Source of the DNA: JACDER01 sp963717765
Lineage (GTDB): Bacteria; Actinomycetota; Thermoleophilia; Gaiellales; Gaiellaceae
Assembly: GCA_963717765.1 (NCBI GenBank)
Contig: CAVQWX010000004.1
Coordinates: 62,001 to 126,000, forward strand
Direction of reading: 5' to 3'
Length of the DNA: 64,000 nt
Both the position numbers and the translations under genes were made by a program. Of the stretch, positions 1 through 8,485 are shown in pieces (the stretch's first letter is position 1; the number at the start of each line of letters is the position of its first letter). The notes below the pieces were generated by a model. That model saw only the letters and a program-made list of their open reading frames with translations, made no database searches and was not told the origin of the DNA.

Positions 1-1503
1 GTCCGTGCGTCGAATCGCCCCGAGAGCCATCGAGAACCCCCGCTCGGCCCTCGTTCCTCGCCACCCGGCCGAGACCGCCTCGAGCGCCGCGCACGTGGCG
101 TCGTCCAGCTCGGACACGAAGCGAATGTCCGTGGCATAGCCTGCCTTGCCGAGTCGGGTCACCGACTGGCGCACCTTTCGGATCTCTCGACCGTCGAGCG
201 TGAAGCCGGCCGTCTCGACGATTGCCTCGTCGCCGACGTAGAACGCCCGCAGGCCCACCTGCTCGAACGCGGGTCTCATCGACTCGCTGACTCCCAGGGC
301 CGCGAGACGGAGCCCCCGCCGTTCCGAGAAGAGGGCCAGCTGCCGGAGGAGCTCCGGGATGGCCGAGGAGGGGCCGACCGGCTCACCGGACACGAGCAGC
401 ACGCCGCTTTCGACGCGGTAGCCCACGAAGGCCGACCTTTCCTCGGAGAAGAAGTAGTGCTTGTCGGACCGAAGCTTGAAGTAGGCGAGCGTGTCCGATC
501 CGTGCTCCCGCACGAGCTCGCTTGCCGCCCTGCGTACTTCGGCGTCGGGGAGATCCCGTGGCGCGGCCAGGGGCCTGAAGACGAGATACGAAGCAACACC
601 CAGGGCGGCCAGTCCGAGCAGCCCGACGGCCACGTCGAGCCGGCTGAACGCACCGTGGAACGTGACCGGGCCGTTCTGCCAGAGGAGCAGGTCGCCCGTC
701 TCCCGGCCGAGCGACGAGGCAGGAGTACCCGGCGGCGCGGCAATCCAGACGAGCAGGAATGAAGCCGCAACCCCGGCCAGGAAGACGAACGGGATCCGCA
801 CCAGCCTCGACGGCAGTGGCAACGGCTCGTGGCGGACGTAGAACGAGCTCCTCCCGGCAAAGAGGAGTAGCGCGAGCGCGAAGCCAACGATCGCTTCTTC
901 GAAGTCCAGGCCCTTGAACAGGTTGAAGATGCCGAGCGCGATCAGAAGCGCGACCGCCAGCCACAGGGCCCGGAGCCGGCGGCGGTAGAGGTAGTAGGCC
1001 GACACGAGCAGGCCGATCGAGGCCGGGATCGCGAGGGCGTGGAATATGCGCAGCTCTGAGATGCCCTCGATCTCGAGGAGCGAGTGCCCTCGCCACGAGA
1101 CGTTCGGCGTCAGCGCGGAAAGGAGATTCACCACGCCGACCAGCGCGGCGGCGCCTGCGGCGAGCGTCGGGAGGGGGTCGGCACGGCGAAACGTCCGGAG
1201 CGGGAGCGGCGGCCGGTGGAGACCCAGGCGCCACGCGCTCTTGTCCCGGAGCCGCGGGAACATGTCTCGCCAGTCCTTGACGATCAGCCAGAATGCCGCC
1301 CCACCTGCAAGAGCCGCCGGCAGCGCGTCGCGCACGACTCCGAGTGCGGCTCCGACGATGAGGCCGACGAGGATCAGGAGGCCGAGGTGCCACTCGTGCA
1401 TACGGAGATTGCCGAAATACAGGCGGGGCCCGAGCTCATGGCGCTCCACTCGGATCAGCCGGCGGCGCCCGCCGGCCGGCGCGTCTCCTCGAGTTCCCGT
1501 CAC
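1..1503 (-). CDS. MprF/LPG-synthase-like membrane protein with DUF2156 domain (C-terminus cut off by window)
   Basis: The first 501 residues are visible and the gene runs off the left edge. The N-terminal half has about seven hydrophobic segments. The C-terminal part (from about residue 300) matches the GNAT-fold DUF2156 domain of lysylphosphatidylglycerol synthases: a stretch reading DTLAYFKLRSDK followed by GVLLVSGEPVG. Enzymes of this family transfer an amino acid from aminoacyl-tRNA to phosphatidylglycerol and lower membrane negative charge; the substrate here is unknown. I chose GTG at 1503 because an AAGGA lies 4-5 bases upstream and the conserved-looking segment RLYFGNLR precedes the internal ATG at 1401. 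The lysyl-tRNA-synthetase-like domain of mycobacterial LysX cannot be excluded beyond the edge. Confidence 0.8.
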   Translation of the reverse strand, partial: MTGTRGDAPAGGRRRLIRVERHELGPRLYFGNLRMHEWHLGLLILVGLIVGAALGVVRDALPAALAGGAAFWLIVKDWRDMFPRLRDKSAWRLGLHRPPLPLRTFRRADPLPTLAAGAAALVGVVNLLSALTPNVSWRGHSLLEIEGISELRIFHALAIPASIGLLVSAYYLYRRRLRALWLAVALLIALGIFNLFKGLDFEEAIVGFALALLLFAGRSSFYVRHEPLPLPSRLVRIPFVFLAGVAASFLLVWIAAPPGTPASSLGRETGDLLLWQNGPVTFHGAFSRLDVAVGLLGLAALGVASYLVFRPLAAPRDLPDAEVRRAASELVREHGSDTLAYFKLRSDKHYFFSEERSAFVGYRVESGVLLVSGEPVGPSSAIPELLRQLALFSERRGLRLAALGVSESMRPAFEQVGLRAFYVGDEAIVETAGFTLDGREIRKVRQSVTRLGKAGYATDIRFVSELDDATCAALEAVSAGWRGTRAERGFSMALGAIRRTD

Positions 1504-1582
1504 CAGGTCCTTGTTCTTGCCCCGAAAGGCCAGTCCTCACCCATCGGGCAAGGGTACGACCAATAGCCCGAAGGCGGGGTGT

Positions 1583-3904
1583 TCAGATGCGCAGCAGGCG
1601 CAGCGCGGTGAGCATCCCGCCGATCCCCAGCCCGGAGCCGATCAGCCACGCAACGACGGCCTCCGCGGTGGGCTTCGACAGCTCGTAGAAGTCGCGCAGG
1701 AACGGGACGGCCAGGGCCAGGCCGAACAGGAGCGCCATCGCGAGACACAGCCCGGCGACCGCGAGGCTGCGCTTCCCTCCTCCCTGAGCCTCGAGCCGCA
1801 GCACGACGGCGAGGCCGCACACGACCACTACGCCGGTGGCGACGGTGCGCGACAGGCTCAGGTCGAGATCGAAGGCGTAACGCGCGAGCAGGTAGCCGCT
1901 CGTGATGCCGATCCCGATCGCGACCCCCGAGGGGAGGGCGAAGCTCACCACCGACCGGAGGAAGCGGTCGACGCGCCACGGACCGGAGCTCGGCGCCAGC
2001 GCCAGCACGAACGCGGGGATCCCGATCGTCACCGTCGACGCGATCGTGAACTGGCGCGGGAGGAGCGGGAAGGTCGCGGTGGGAATCGCGACCGCCAGGC
2101 CGAGCACGGCCACGAACACCGACTTCGTCACGAAGAGCTGGGCGACCCGCTGGATGTTCCGAAGGATCTGGCGGCCCTCCGCGACCATGCCCGGAACGAC
2201 TCCGAAATCGCTGCGCACGAGTACGAGGTCCGCGACCGTGCGCGCCATCTGCGTCCCCGAGCCCTGCGCGATGGCCAGCCGCGCCTCCTTCAGCGCGGGG
2301 ACGTCGTTGACGCCGTCCCCGATCATCGCCACGTAGCGTCCCGCGGCAGTGAGAGCGTCCACGACCGCGCGCTTTCCGTCGGGCGAGATCCGGCCGACTG
2401 CGGGGGCCGACAGCACCGCCTCGCGCAGCTCGTCCTGGTCGGAGGGCAGCGCCTCGCCGTCGAGCGCAGGCGCCGATCCGGGCACGCCTGCGTCGCGGGC
2501 GATGGCTCCGACGGTGGGCGGCGCGTCCCCGGAGAGGACCTTCAGCTGGACGTCCTGCTCGGTGAAGAACGCAACCGTCTCGGTGGCGTTCTGCCGAAGC
2601 CGCTCCGCCAGGACGACCAGGCCGAGCGCCCGGACGTCTGCCGGGAACGGCGGGTCTCCTTCGGCCTGCGGCAAGGGCGCGCCGGAACGGCCGAGCACGA
2701 GCACCCGCCGCCCCGTGCTCGCCTCTCGGCGCCCTTCCTCGACCAGGTCGGGGTCCGCCTCCGCGAAGCGCTCGGGCGCGCCGAGGACGAGGCGCTCGTC
2801 TCCAAGGTCGAGCGCGCTCCAGCGCCGGCGGGACGAGAACGGCACCTGCCCGGTCACCGGGCGTGGCTCGGCCTCCGCCAGGCCGGCGTCCGCGATCGCT
2901 TGCAGGGTCAGGTTGCGCGAGGGGGCGCTCGCGGCGTAGGTCGCGACCGCCTGCGCCAGCTCGCCCTGGTCGATTCCCTGCGCGGGGACAAGGGCGACCA
3001 CGCGCAGCGCCGACTCGGTCAGCGTGCCGGTCTTGTCGGTGCAGACGACGTCCACCGAGGCCAGCGACTCGACCGCGTTGAGCTGCTGCGCCAGGACCCC
3101 GCGCTGCGCGACCTTGAAGGCCGAGACCGCCGCCGTCAGGCTGATGAGGAGGATGAGGCCCTCGGGGACGAGGTTGACGATCCCCGCGGTCAGCACCTGC
3201 ACGCGCTCCGCCGCGGTCTCGCCGCCGCGGAGGAAGACGGTGAGGACGAGCCCCACCGCGAGGGGCACGGCGAAGGCGAGCAGCCACAGGAGGAGCCGGT
3301 CGTTTGCGCGCTCGAGCGGAGAGCGCGGATGCCGGAACGCGCGTGCGGTCGCGGTCACGCGCGAGGCGCGGCTGTCCGCTCCGACCGCCGTTGCCTCGTA
3401 CAGGGCTGCGCCCTCGACCGCGAACGAGCCCGAAAAGACGGGCTCGCCGAGATGCCGGACGACCGGCTCGGACTCGCCGGTGAGATTGGCCTCGTCCAAT
3501 GTGAGTCCGTCGGCGCTCATCACCGTCCCGTCGGCGACCACCTGGTCCCCCGCCGTAAGTCGGACGAGATCGCCGACTACCACCTGGTCCACGGGCAAGC
3601 CGGTGTCGCGCCCGTCGCGGACGACCACCGCCTGCGGGGAGACCAGCGCGGCGAGCCGGTCGAGGGCGCGCTTCGAGCGGATCTCCTGGAACGACCCGAT
3701 TCCGATGTTCGCGATCAGGATCCCAAGGAAGAGAGCGTCCTTCCAAGACCCGAAGGTGATCGTCAGGACACCGAACAGCAGAAGGATCCCGTTCGGGATC
3801 GTCAGTGTGTTCGCGCGGATGATGCTCGCGTAGCTGCGGCTGGAGTGCCGGCGGGGAGGAGCGCCGCGCGCCTCCAGGCGTGCCGCCGCCTCGGCTTCGG
3901 TCAG
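1583..3904 (-). CDS. P-type cation-transporting ATPase, CtpE-like
   Basis: A membrane pump of the P-type ATPase superfamily. From the proposed start (773 aa) it has two N-terminal membrane helices, the actuator TGES loop near residue 142, an NLVPEGL membrane motif near 245, the phosphorylation motif DKTGT near 290, and the hinge GDGVND near 520, then a C-terminal bundle of helices. The NLVPEGL signature, overall length (CtpE is about 797 aa) and start of the coding sequence resemble actinobacterial CtpE, for which calcium uptake has been described; the ion here is inferred. No ATG, GTG or TTG exists in frame between an upstream TAG (about 3967) and 3628, and starting at 3628 would remove both first helices. 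CTG at 3904, giving MTEAEAAARL, is the best start. Confidence 0.85.
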   Translation of the reverse strand: MTEAEAAARLEARGAPPRRHSSRSYASIIRANTLTIPNGILLLFGVLTITFGSWKDALFLGILIANIGIGSFQEIRSKRALDRLAALVSPQAVVVRDGRDTGLPVDQVVVGDLVRLTAGDQVVADGTVMSADGLTLDEANLTGESEPVVRHLGEPVFSGSFAVEGAALYEATAVGADSRASRVTATARAFRHPRSPLERANDRLLLWLLAFAVPLAVGLVLTVFLRGGETAAERVQVLTAGIVNLVPEGLILLISLTAAVSAFKVAQRGVLAQQLNAVESLASVDVVCTDKTGTLTESALRVVALVPAQGIDQGELAQAVATYAASAPSRNLTLQAIADAGLAEAEPRPVTGQVPFSSRRRWSALDLGDERLVLGAPERFAEADPDLVEEGRREASTGRRVLVLGRSGAPLPQAEGDPPFPADVRALGLVVLAERLRQNATETVAFFTEQDVQLKVLSGDAPPTVGAIARDAGVPGSAPALDGEALPSDQDELREAVLSAPAVGRISPDGKRAVVDALTAAGRYVAMIGDGVNDVPALKEARLAIAQGSGTQMARTVADLVLVRSDFGVVPGMVAEGRQILRNIQRVAQLFVTKSVFVAVLGLAVAIPTATFPLLPRQFTIASTVTIGIPAFVLALAPSSGPWRVDRFLRSVVSFALPSGVAIGIGITSGYLLARYAFDLDLSLSRTVATGVVVVCGLAVVLRLEAQGGGKRSLAVAGLCLAMALLFGLALAVPFLRDFYELSKPTAEAVVAWLIGSGLGIGGMLTALRLLRI

Positions 3905-3965
3905 GCCCGTGAGCGGGATCTCGGCGGCTACGGAGGAGATGCCGGTGAAGCTAACAGCCCTCCGC

Positions 3966-3993
3966 TAGCAGGAGGGTTGGCGAAAACCCTCCT
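3966..3993. repeat. Short palindromic repeat (solo member of the GGAGGG/TTGGCG family)
   Basis: AGGAGGGTT (3970-3978) pairs with AACCCTCCT (3985-3993) around a GGCGAA loop, next to a CTAGC at 3965-3969. It lies immediately after the stop of the acyltransferase gene and before the ATPase gene on the same strand. It could act as a rho-independent-like terminator or processing site. The ends match the longer repeats at 16265, 36330 and 46412. Confidence 0.7.
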
Positions 3994-3996
3994 ACC

Positions 3997-5967
3997 TCAG
4001 CGCACCGCGCACGTCTTGCTGGGCTGCTCGCCCGCGGGGAACGCGTGCGCGAGCCCGCGGGCCGTGAGACGCGCCTTGGCGATGTTGCCGACGGTGTTGT
4101 AGTGAATGCCGTCGTACTCGAAATGGCCGTCAGAGGAGAACCAGGGCGTCCGCACCCAGGCGCCCCAGTCGAAGATGCGCATGTTCGGGTACCGGCTGCA
4201 TACGCCCAGCAGCGTGCGATTCCATTTCTGCATGTTCCCCTCGTTGTATCCGCGTGCCAGGTAGCTGTCCCCGGAGCGCAGGAGCGACACCACCGAGACC
4301 CACATGGCCGGTTGGCCCTGGATCGCCTTCATCATCCGGTTGATCCGCGCGGAGTAGCCGATCCCGCCGTCGTACGCGTTGTCGACGTCCTGCGTCCCCA
4401 TCGCGACGATCCAGCAGCCGTGATAACCAGCGGCGATGCGCTGCTCCGCGACCGTCGGCGCATTCGGGTAGCCCTGGAACGTCTCCACGATCGAGCGCGC
4501 GCCCTGGATCTCGATATAGGAATTCTGCACGCCGACCTTCGCGAGCTGGGCGGGTAGCTGCTGTCGCTTGTTCGGGACGTAGTCGGCCTCGATCTCGCCC
4601 GCCGACGTCGAGTCTCCGATGTACACGACCGAGCTGCAGGACGTACGCGTCGGAAGACGCTTGCGGACGCGCAGGTCGGCCGTCTCGTTGTGCGTCGGCG
4701 TGAGCGCCTGGACGTGCCGGAGCTGCCCGGACGTGCTGCGGCCGTCGCCGGCCGACGCCGACGGAAGCACGCCGCTCAGTCCGAGTGAGCACAGGAGCAG
4801 CGCGGCCGCCGCCCCGCTCGAGAGCACCAGTGCGCGGCGCCGTGAGGCGACCCAGTCGTGTCGGGAGCGCGCGCGCTCCCAGAGTCTCCCGAGGGCGCCG
4901 CGCCGAATCGGCTCCTCGACGAACCGCCACGACAGGGCGGCGATCGCGAACGTCGCCGCGACCTCCGCCGTCGCCCGCGGCAGGTCGAACTTGGTTTCGT
5001 TCGAGCTCGCCAGGACGACGACCGGCCACGACCACAGATAGATCCCGTACGAGCGCACGCCGATCCAGCGCAGCGGCGCGCAGCCCAGCGCGCGCCCCAG
5101 GACACTGCCGGGGTTGACGACCGCGCCCACGAGCACGGCGGTGGCGAGCGAGAGCAGCAGGAAGCCCCAGGGATAGAGGAACGGGGAGAACGTGGTCGTC
5201 CCCCAGATCAGGGCGATGATCCCGACGAGCCCGAGGAGCCCGATGCCGTCGAGGAGCTTGGCCGCGCCGGGTCGCACGCCCTTCTCGAGCATGCGCGTCG
5301 GCCAGACCATCGCGAGTGCCGCCCCGATGAGCAGGCCGAAGGCGCGCGTGTCCGTGCCCTCGTAGACGCGCGTCGGGTCGGTGCCCGGCTGGTAGAGCAG
5401 GGCCATTGCGCCGAGCGACAGCGCAGCGAGCCCGACCGTGACGAGCGCCATCCTCTTGCGCTTGCGGAAGATCCAGATCCCGGCCAGGAGCACGAAAGGC
5501 CACACGAGGTAGAACTGCTCCTCGATCGCCAGCGACCACAGATGGTCGAGCGGAAGAGGTGGTGCGAAGCGCGCGAAGTACGAGCCGTGATCCGCGATCG
5601 TGAACCAGTTGTTGACGTAGAGCACGGCTCCGAGCACCTGTTTGCGCACGGCGCCGAGCTGCGAGGAGTCGAGGAGCGCGACCCACACGCTGACCACGGC
5701 GAGCATCACGAAGAGAGCCGGAAGCAGGCGGCGCGCGCGCCGCACCCAGAACTGGCCAAGCGCGAGCTCGCCGTACCGGCGCCAGTGGCTCAGCAGGAGA
5801 TCCGTGATCAGGTAGCCGGAGAGCGTGAAGAACACGCCCACGCCCAGCATCCCGCCGCCGGCGCCCGGAACGTTGACGTGGTAGACGATGACGGCGAGAA
5901 CCGCAATTGCGCGAATCCCGTCCAGGCCGGGCACGTAGCGCCGGCCGGACTCAACAGGCTTGGGCAC
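3997..5967 (-). CDS. OafA/YrhL-type membrane acyltransferase with C-terminal SGNH domain
   Basis: 657 aa from GTG at 5967. The N-terminal ~370 residues are an acyltransferase-3 domain: it opens with YVPGLDGIRAIAVLAVIVYH, which holds the conserved Arg and catalytic His, and has about ten membrane helices including an RRLLPAL motif. After a linker comes an SGNH-hydrolase-like domain with VVYIGDSTSAGE (Ser of block I) and a late DGIHYN (Asp and His of block V). Such proteins O-acetylate cell-surface sugars or peptidoglycan, with the SGNH domain acting outside the membrane. The start was chosen because the upstream continuation of the frame is antisense to other sequence and does not look like protein. 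No strong ribosome site is visible. Confidence 0.88.
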   Translation of the reverse strand: MPKPVESGRRYVPGLDGIRAIAVLAVIVYHVNVPGAGGGMLGVGVFFTLSGYLITDLLLSHWRRYGELALGQFWVRRARRLLPALFVMLAVVSVWVALLDSSQLGAVRKQVLGAVLYVNNWFTIADHGSYFARFAPPLPLDHLWSLAIEEQFYLVWPFVLLAGIWIFRKRKRMALVTVGLAALSLGAMALLYQPGTDPTRVYEGTDTRAFGLLIGAALAMVWPTRMLEKGVRPGAAKLLDGIGLLGLVGIIALIWGTTTFSPFLYPWGFLLLSLATAVLVGAVVNPGSVLGRALGCAPLRWIGVRSYGIYLWSWPVVVLASSNETKFDLPRATAEVAATFAIAALSWRFVEEPIRRGALGRLWERARSRHDWVASRRRALVLSSGAAAALLLCSLGLSGVLPSASAGDGRSTSGQLRHVQALTPTHNETADLRVRKRLPTRTSCSSVVYIGDSTSAGEIEADYVPNKRQQLPAQLAKVGVQNSYIEIQGARSIVETFQGYPNAPTVAEQRIAAGYHGCWIVAMGTQDVDNAYDGGIGYSARINRMMKAIQGQPAMWVSVVSLLRSGDSYLARGYNEGNMQKWNRTLLGVCSRYPNMRIFDWGAWVRTPWFSSDGHFEYDGIHYNTVGNIAKARLTARGLAHAFPAGEQPSKTCAVR

Positions 5968-6060
5968 TCGCAGAGTGTGCCCCAAGCGGCCGTCGTCCCG
6001 AAGGTCCACCGCGCCCGCGTCCGATCTAGGATCTCGTGAATCATCGCGGCCAGAAAGCAG

Positions 6061-6529
6061 ATGCTTCTCCTCGTGCCGGCGGCTCTGCTCGTCCTCTCGA
6101 CGGGCTCCGCCCAGGCGACTCCCGGCGCACGTGCCGGATCCCCCGGCGAGGTTACGACCACGTTCGGCCCGAAGAGCGACGACGTCGGACAGGCGCTGCT
6201 GCTGCAGCGGGACGGCAAGATCGTGGTCGTCGGCTACAGATCGCCCGGCGGGGACGACTCCGAGTTCGCGCTCGCGCGCTACCGGCCGAACGGCACGCTC
6301 GCCGCTTGTCCAGCGCACGTGCATCGTCCCCCGGGCTGTCGGCCGGACGCTTCGCCAGGCGCGGACGGTCGTGAGCGCAGGGCAGTGCCGCGTGGGAACT
6401 GTCAAACGCGTCAAGTCGACCGCGAAGGCGCGCGGCAAGGTCGTCCGCCAGTCACCCCGGCCGCGCACGACGCTCGCTGCAAACGCCGCGGTCGCGCTCT
6501 GGCTCGGCACCGGCGCCCCCAAATCCTGA
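6061..6529 (+). pseudogene. Remnant of a secreted delta-60-repeat protein with C-terminal PASTA domain
   Basis: Frame 1 starts at ATG 6061 with a signal peptide, then one delta-60 beta-propeller repeat (core LLQRDGKIVVVGY, then FALARYRPNGTL) up to about 6306. The PASTA-like segment (starting TCIVPRAVGRTL, ending VALWLGTG) is read in a different frame, about 6307-6529, ending at TGA 6529. An intact protein would have several repeats before the PASTA domain, so the gene has lost its middle and its frame. A short fused product read only in the first frame is possible but would end in an unrelated tail. Confidence 0.7.
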
Positions 6530-6542
6530 CAAAGGAGCAGAC

Positions 6543-6956
6543 ATGCAGCTGACGAGAAACTCGGTCGACACGACGGCCGGGCCGGCCGACTGGTTCACGG
6601 GCGCAGTCTTCATCGACTCCGTCGCCGCTCCGGCGGGCGGCTCGCGGCTCAACGCGAGCAGCGTCCACTTCACGCCGGGCGCGCGGACGGCGTGGCACAC
6701 GCACCCGAACGGCCAGACGATCTACGTGACCGAAGGGCTCGGGCTCGCTCAACGACGCGGCGGCCCTGTGGAGGAGATCGGGCCTGGTGACCGCGTCTTC
6801 TTCGAGCCGGGCGAGGAGCACTGGCACGGCGCGAGGCCGAATCGCTTCATGACGCACCTCGCGCTGGTGGAGGTCGACGAAGAGGGTATCCCCGCGCACT
6901 GGGGCGACCACGTCACCGACGAGGAGTACGGCCAGGCGGAACGCAACGGCGGATAG
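6543..6956 (+). CDS. Cupin-domain protein, (R)-mandelonitrile-lyase-like
   Basis: 137 aa, single cupin barrel. Metal ligands are visible in the motif HTHPNGQT (two His plus Gln) and in EEHWHGA (His). The segments GPADWFTG near the start, FTPGARTAWHTHP in the middle and HVTDEEYG at the end closely follow the layout of the manganese-dependent cupin hydroxynitrile lyase described from Granulicella. That fixes the family, not the substrate: most relatives have no known reaction. A clear AAAGGAG lies 6 bases before the ATG. The gene stands alone, 13 bases after the delta-60 remnant. Confidence 0.85.
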   Translation: MQLTRNSVDTTAGPADWFTGAVFIDSVAAPAGGSRLNASSVHFTPGARTAWHTHPNGQTIYVTEGLGLAQRRGGPVEEIGPGDRVFFEPGEEHWHGARPNRFMTHLALVEVDEEGIPAHWGDHVTDEEYGQAERNGG

Positions 6957-6962
6957 CCTCGG

Positions 6963-7186
6963 CTAGATGGCCGATGCCACGATCTCGCGCGTCCGGCTGC
7001 ACGATCTGGCACGCCTGGGCCATTCCGGCCCGGTTGCGGCCGGCGGAGCCGGCCTCCACCGTGCCTGCGCTTCGCCGCGTCGGCCGCTCACCGATGCTCC
7101 CGGCATCGGCAAGCGTCCGCCGCGGCGCCCCAGACGCACCAGCTCGCGCCCCGGAGCAGGCGATCTCATGGCATCAACCATCTAGT
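6963..7186. repeat. 224-bp imperfect inverted-repeat element
   Basis: The left end (CTAGATGGCCGATGCCA at 6963) and the reverse complement of the right end (CTAGATGGTTGATGCCA) match at 15 of 17 positions, and the similarity continues for about 65 bases into each arm. Both strands therefore contain a similar 72-codon open frame, which I read as a by-product of the palindrome. The element fills the gap between the cupin gene and the winged-helix gene, and its right CTAG touches that gene's GTG start. Candidates are a MITE-like element or a long RNA hairpin. No transposase is nearby. Confidence 0.6.
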
Positions 7187-8210
7187 GGCCGAGCGCGTCC
7201 TCACGCTACGCGAGCTGAACCGGGCGACCCTCGCTCGCCAGTTCCTGCTCGAGCGGAAGCGTCTCTCGCCGACGGCCGTGCTCGAGCGGCTGGTCGGCAT
7301 GCAGGCGCAGTGGCCATCCGCCCCGTACGTCGGGATCTGGACGCGAACGACGAGCTTCCGCCGCGCGGCGCTCGAGCGCGAGCTCCGGCGCGGGACGGTG
7401 GTGAAAGCGACTGTGATGCGCCAGACGCTGCACCTGCTGACCCGGCGCGACTACGCCGTCCTGCGAGCGGCGCTCAGCGAGACGAACTTCCCCGACCGCT
7501 CGGAACGCGCGGAGCGGATCGCGCCCATGGTGCGCGAGCTCGCCGACGCCGGACCCGTTCGCACCGCGGACGTCCTGCCGCACGTCGAGCGCGAGCTCGG
7601 GTTGACCGGGATCGAGGCACGGCGGGCGCTGCGCCACGCCCGCGTTCGCGCGCACGTCCTTCACCACCACGAGACAGCGCTCTGGGGCGCCCGCCCGGGC
7701 GGCCGGTACGTCGCGATCGAGGAACCCGAGGAGCACGAGCCGACCGAGGCGCGCGCGGAGATCCTCCGGCGCTACCTGGCCGCTTTCGGGCCGTCGTCGC
7801 GGCGTGACATCGGGGCGTGGAGCATGATGCACGTCCCCGAGATCTCGCGCGCCCTCGGGCGGCTCGAGCTACGCCGCTTCCGCGACGAGAGCGGCCGCGA
7901 GCTGCTCGACGTTCCGCGAGCGCCGCTGCCCGACCCGGAGACGCCCGCCCCGGTGCGGTTTCTGCCCAAGTGGGACAACGTCCTGCTCGCCTGGGCCGAC
8001 CGTACGCGCGTTCTCCCGGAGGGGTACCGCAAGCGCGTCATCAAGACGAACGGCGACGTCGCGCAGACGTTCCTCGTCGACGGGTTCGTCGCCGGGACCT
8101 GGCGTGTCGAAACCGGACGCGTCGTCGCCGAGCCGTTCGCGCCACTTTCGAGCGCGGTGCGGCGCGAGCTCGCCGAGGAGGCCGGGCGCCTCGAGCTCTT
8201 CCTGGGCTAA
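7185..8210 (+). CDS. Winged-helix DNA-binding domain protein of the AlkZ-like (DUF1006/HTH_42) family
   Basis: 341 aa. The N-terminus (LTLRELNRATLARQFLLER, then GMQAQWPSAPYVGIW) is the signature of the HTH_42 family, whose studied members such as AlkZ/YcaQ are DNA glycosylases that unhook interstrand crosslinks. The QAQ motif known to be catalytic in that family is present near residue 40, so glycosylase activity is possible. The MAERVL start (GTG 7185) directly abuts the inverted-repeat element, and no better start exists upstream. The gene converges on a DUF308 remnant, the two stop codons overlapping at 8207-8210. Confidence 0.8.
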   Translation: MAERVLTLRELNRATLARQFLLERKRLSPTAVLERLVGMQAQWPSAPYVGIWTRTTSFRRAALERELRRGTVVKATVMRQTLHLLTRRDYAVLRAALSETNFPDRSERAERIAPMVRELADAGPVRTADVLPHVERELGLTGIEARRALRHARVRAHVLHHHETALWGARPGGRYVAIEEPEEHEPTEARAEILRRYLAAFGPSSRRDIGAWSMMHVPEISRALGRLELRRFRDESGRELLDVPRAPLPDPETPAPVRFLPKWDNVLLAWADRTRVLPEGYRKRVIKTNGDVAQTFLVDGFVAGTWRVETGRVVAEPFAPLSSAVRRELAEEAGRLELFLG

Positions 8211-8473
8211 GCGGGAGCTGTCGGCTCTCCCGCGTGCTGAATTTCGCGGACCTGGAAGGCCCTGATGATGTCGGTCACGCCGTCAATGAGCATGTATGCG
8301 GCCACCCACGCGATGAGCAGGACCGCGCTCCGGCCGTAGTAGCCGGCCGCCCAGAATCCGAGCAGTAGCTCGATGATTCCCGCGATCAGCTGCACCCACC
8401 AGACCGAGATCTCCTTGCGCGCGGCGATCGACATGATGATGTTGAAAGGTCCCGGCGAAGACCAACGTCGCAT
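8207..8473 (-). pseudogene. C-terminal remnant of a DUF308/HdeD-like membrane protein
   Basis: 88 codons from ATG 8473. The piece reading FNIIMSIAARKEISVWWVQL continues into two further membrane helices and an IIRAFQVRE end, which matches only the last part of HdeD-type proteins, usually about 190 aa. The N-terminal helices are missing and the divergent flavin-enzyme gene begins 12 bases away. It could still be translated as a two- or three-helix membrane peptide. I call it a remnant because of its length. Confidence 0.55.
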
Positions 8474-8485
8474 ACCGTTCGGCGC

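Noticed and set aside
1046..4102. A 1018-codon open frame antisense to the ATPase and neighbouring genes
   Set aside because: High GC leaves few stops on the opposite strand. Its composition is Arg/Gly/Glu-rich and low in hydrophobic pattern, while the minus strand encodes clear families.
6967..7185. 72-codon frame on each strand of the inverted repeat
   Set aside because: The two products resemble each other because of the palindrome, with no ribosome site or family match.
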